DNA of 64,000 nucleotides, from positions 186,001-250,000 of the forward strand of contig NZ_FOVG01000002.1 in the NCBI RefSeq assembly GCF_900115075.1. Direction: 5' to 3'. A program made the position numbers and the translations under genes. A model generated the notes under the pieces. That model had not been told where the DNA came from. It saw only the letters and a list, made by a program, of their open reading frames with translations, and did not search any database. The stretch is from Candidatus Pantoea varia (GTDB taxonomy: Bacteria > Pseudomonadota > Gammaproteobacteria > Enterobacterales > Enterobacteriaceae). Positions 63,897 through 64,000 of the stretch are shown piece after piece. How positions within the stretch are numbered: the first letter of the stretch is position 1; every line of letters begins with the position of its first letter.

Positions 63897-64000
63897 ATGA
63901 CATGGGTCTATGACGTGAGAAAGCGATCTTTTACACGAGATGGTGTTTATAAATTCGATGCGTTATATGCCGGGGCTGAAGGATATAAAGACGATCCTGC
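63897..64000 (+). CDS. Probable T6SS cargo gene downstream of hcp, cut by window edge
   Basis: ATG 63897 is 5 nt after AAGGAG and 50 bp downstream of hcp. Only 34 codons are visible, beginning MTWVYDVRKRSFTRDGVYKF. The start resembles Tlde1/DUF2778-type effectors (an MTW-V/T-Y opening, then a YAG/YSG turn followed by a P), which attack peptidoglycan and are often placed behind hcp. The fragment is too short to confirm this. Confidence 0.5.
   Translation, partial: MTWVYDVRKRSFTRDGVYKFDALYAGAEGYKDDP

Overview
The window looks like the chromosome of a gamma-proteobacterium of the order Enterobacterales, most probably Erwiniaceae (Pantoea/Erwinia type). The housekeeping proteins are near-identical in length and motif to their Escherichia coli counterparts (NusA 495 aa, PNPase 711 aa, NrdD 712 aa, PyrB 311 aa, UbiU 331 aa). 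E. coli gene order is kept in long blocks, but several E. coli neighbours are missing (yhbE, mtr, argG, the tre/mgtA segment) and other genes occupy their places. The genus is inferred from gene content and order; no database search was made. There are no insertion sequences, prophage genes or CRISPR arrays.

Region 1 (1-23.8 kb) is a core translation, transcription and cell-envelope block: ispB (partial), rplU-rpmA, obgE, dacB, greA, yhbY, rlmE-ftsH, folP-glmM, secG, tRNA-Leu(GAG), initiator tRNA-Met, then rimP-nusA-infB-rbfA-truB-rpsO-pnp, nlpI, a micro-ORF matching yrbN, and deaD. Promoters with 17-bp spacers, intrinsic terminators and the pnp RNase III stem can be read directly.

Region 2 (23.8-32 kb) starts with a divergent SDR oxidoreductase/AraC-regulator pair where E. 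coli has mtr. The intergenic region holds an 11-bp direct repeat with a 21-bp period, and the SDR has Trp at the catalytic Tyr position. The yhb cluster follows: yhbW, ubiV-ubiU, divergent ubiT-yhbS, yhbQ, yhbP, yhbO, yraR. UbiUVT make ubiquinone without oxygen.

Region 3 (32-55.6 kb) is a mosaic. nrdDG, with a pair of NrdR-like boxes, is followed by a secreted GH20 hexosaminidase with an inserted domain, galR with its own operator, and a cytosolic BisC-type molybdoenzyme. Next come two OmrA/OmrB-family sRNAs that flank a PBP3/FtsI paralogue carrying SSD in place of SSN. After them lies a four-gene MdtABC/MuxABC-OpmB-like RND efflux operon, then aas-lplT. In E. coli the Omr genes also lie between galR and aas. 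Here that interval has grown to about 14 kb, and the whole galR-lplT block sits between nrdDG and ridA-pyrBI.

Region 4 (55.6-63.1 kb) holds ridA, pyrI-pyrB with leader peptide and attenuator, argI with ARG boxes over its promoter, rraB, miaE and yjgM. A two-gene cassette (OprD-type porin plus exported histidine phosphatase) and an orphan terminator that may end a small RNA lie between miaE and yjgM.

Region 5 (63.1-64 kb) is AT-rich. It begins a type VI secretion cassette: hcp, whose ribosome binding site is buried in a 13-bp hairpin, followed by the start of a probable effector gene cut by the window edge.
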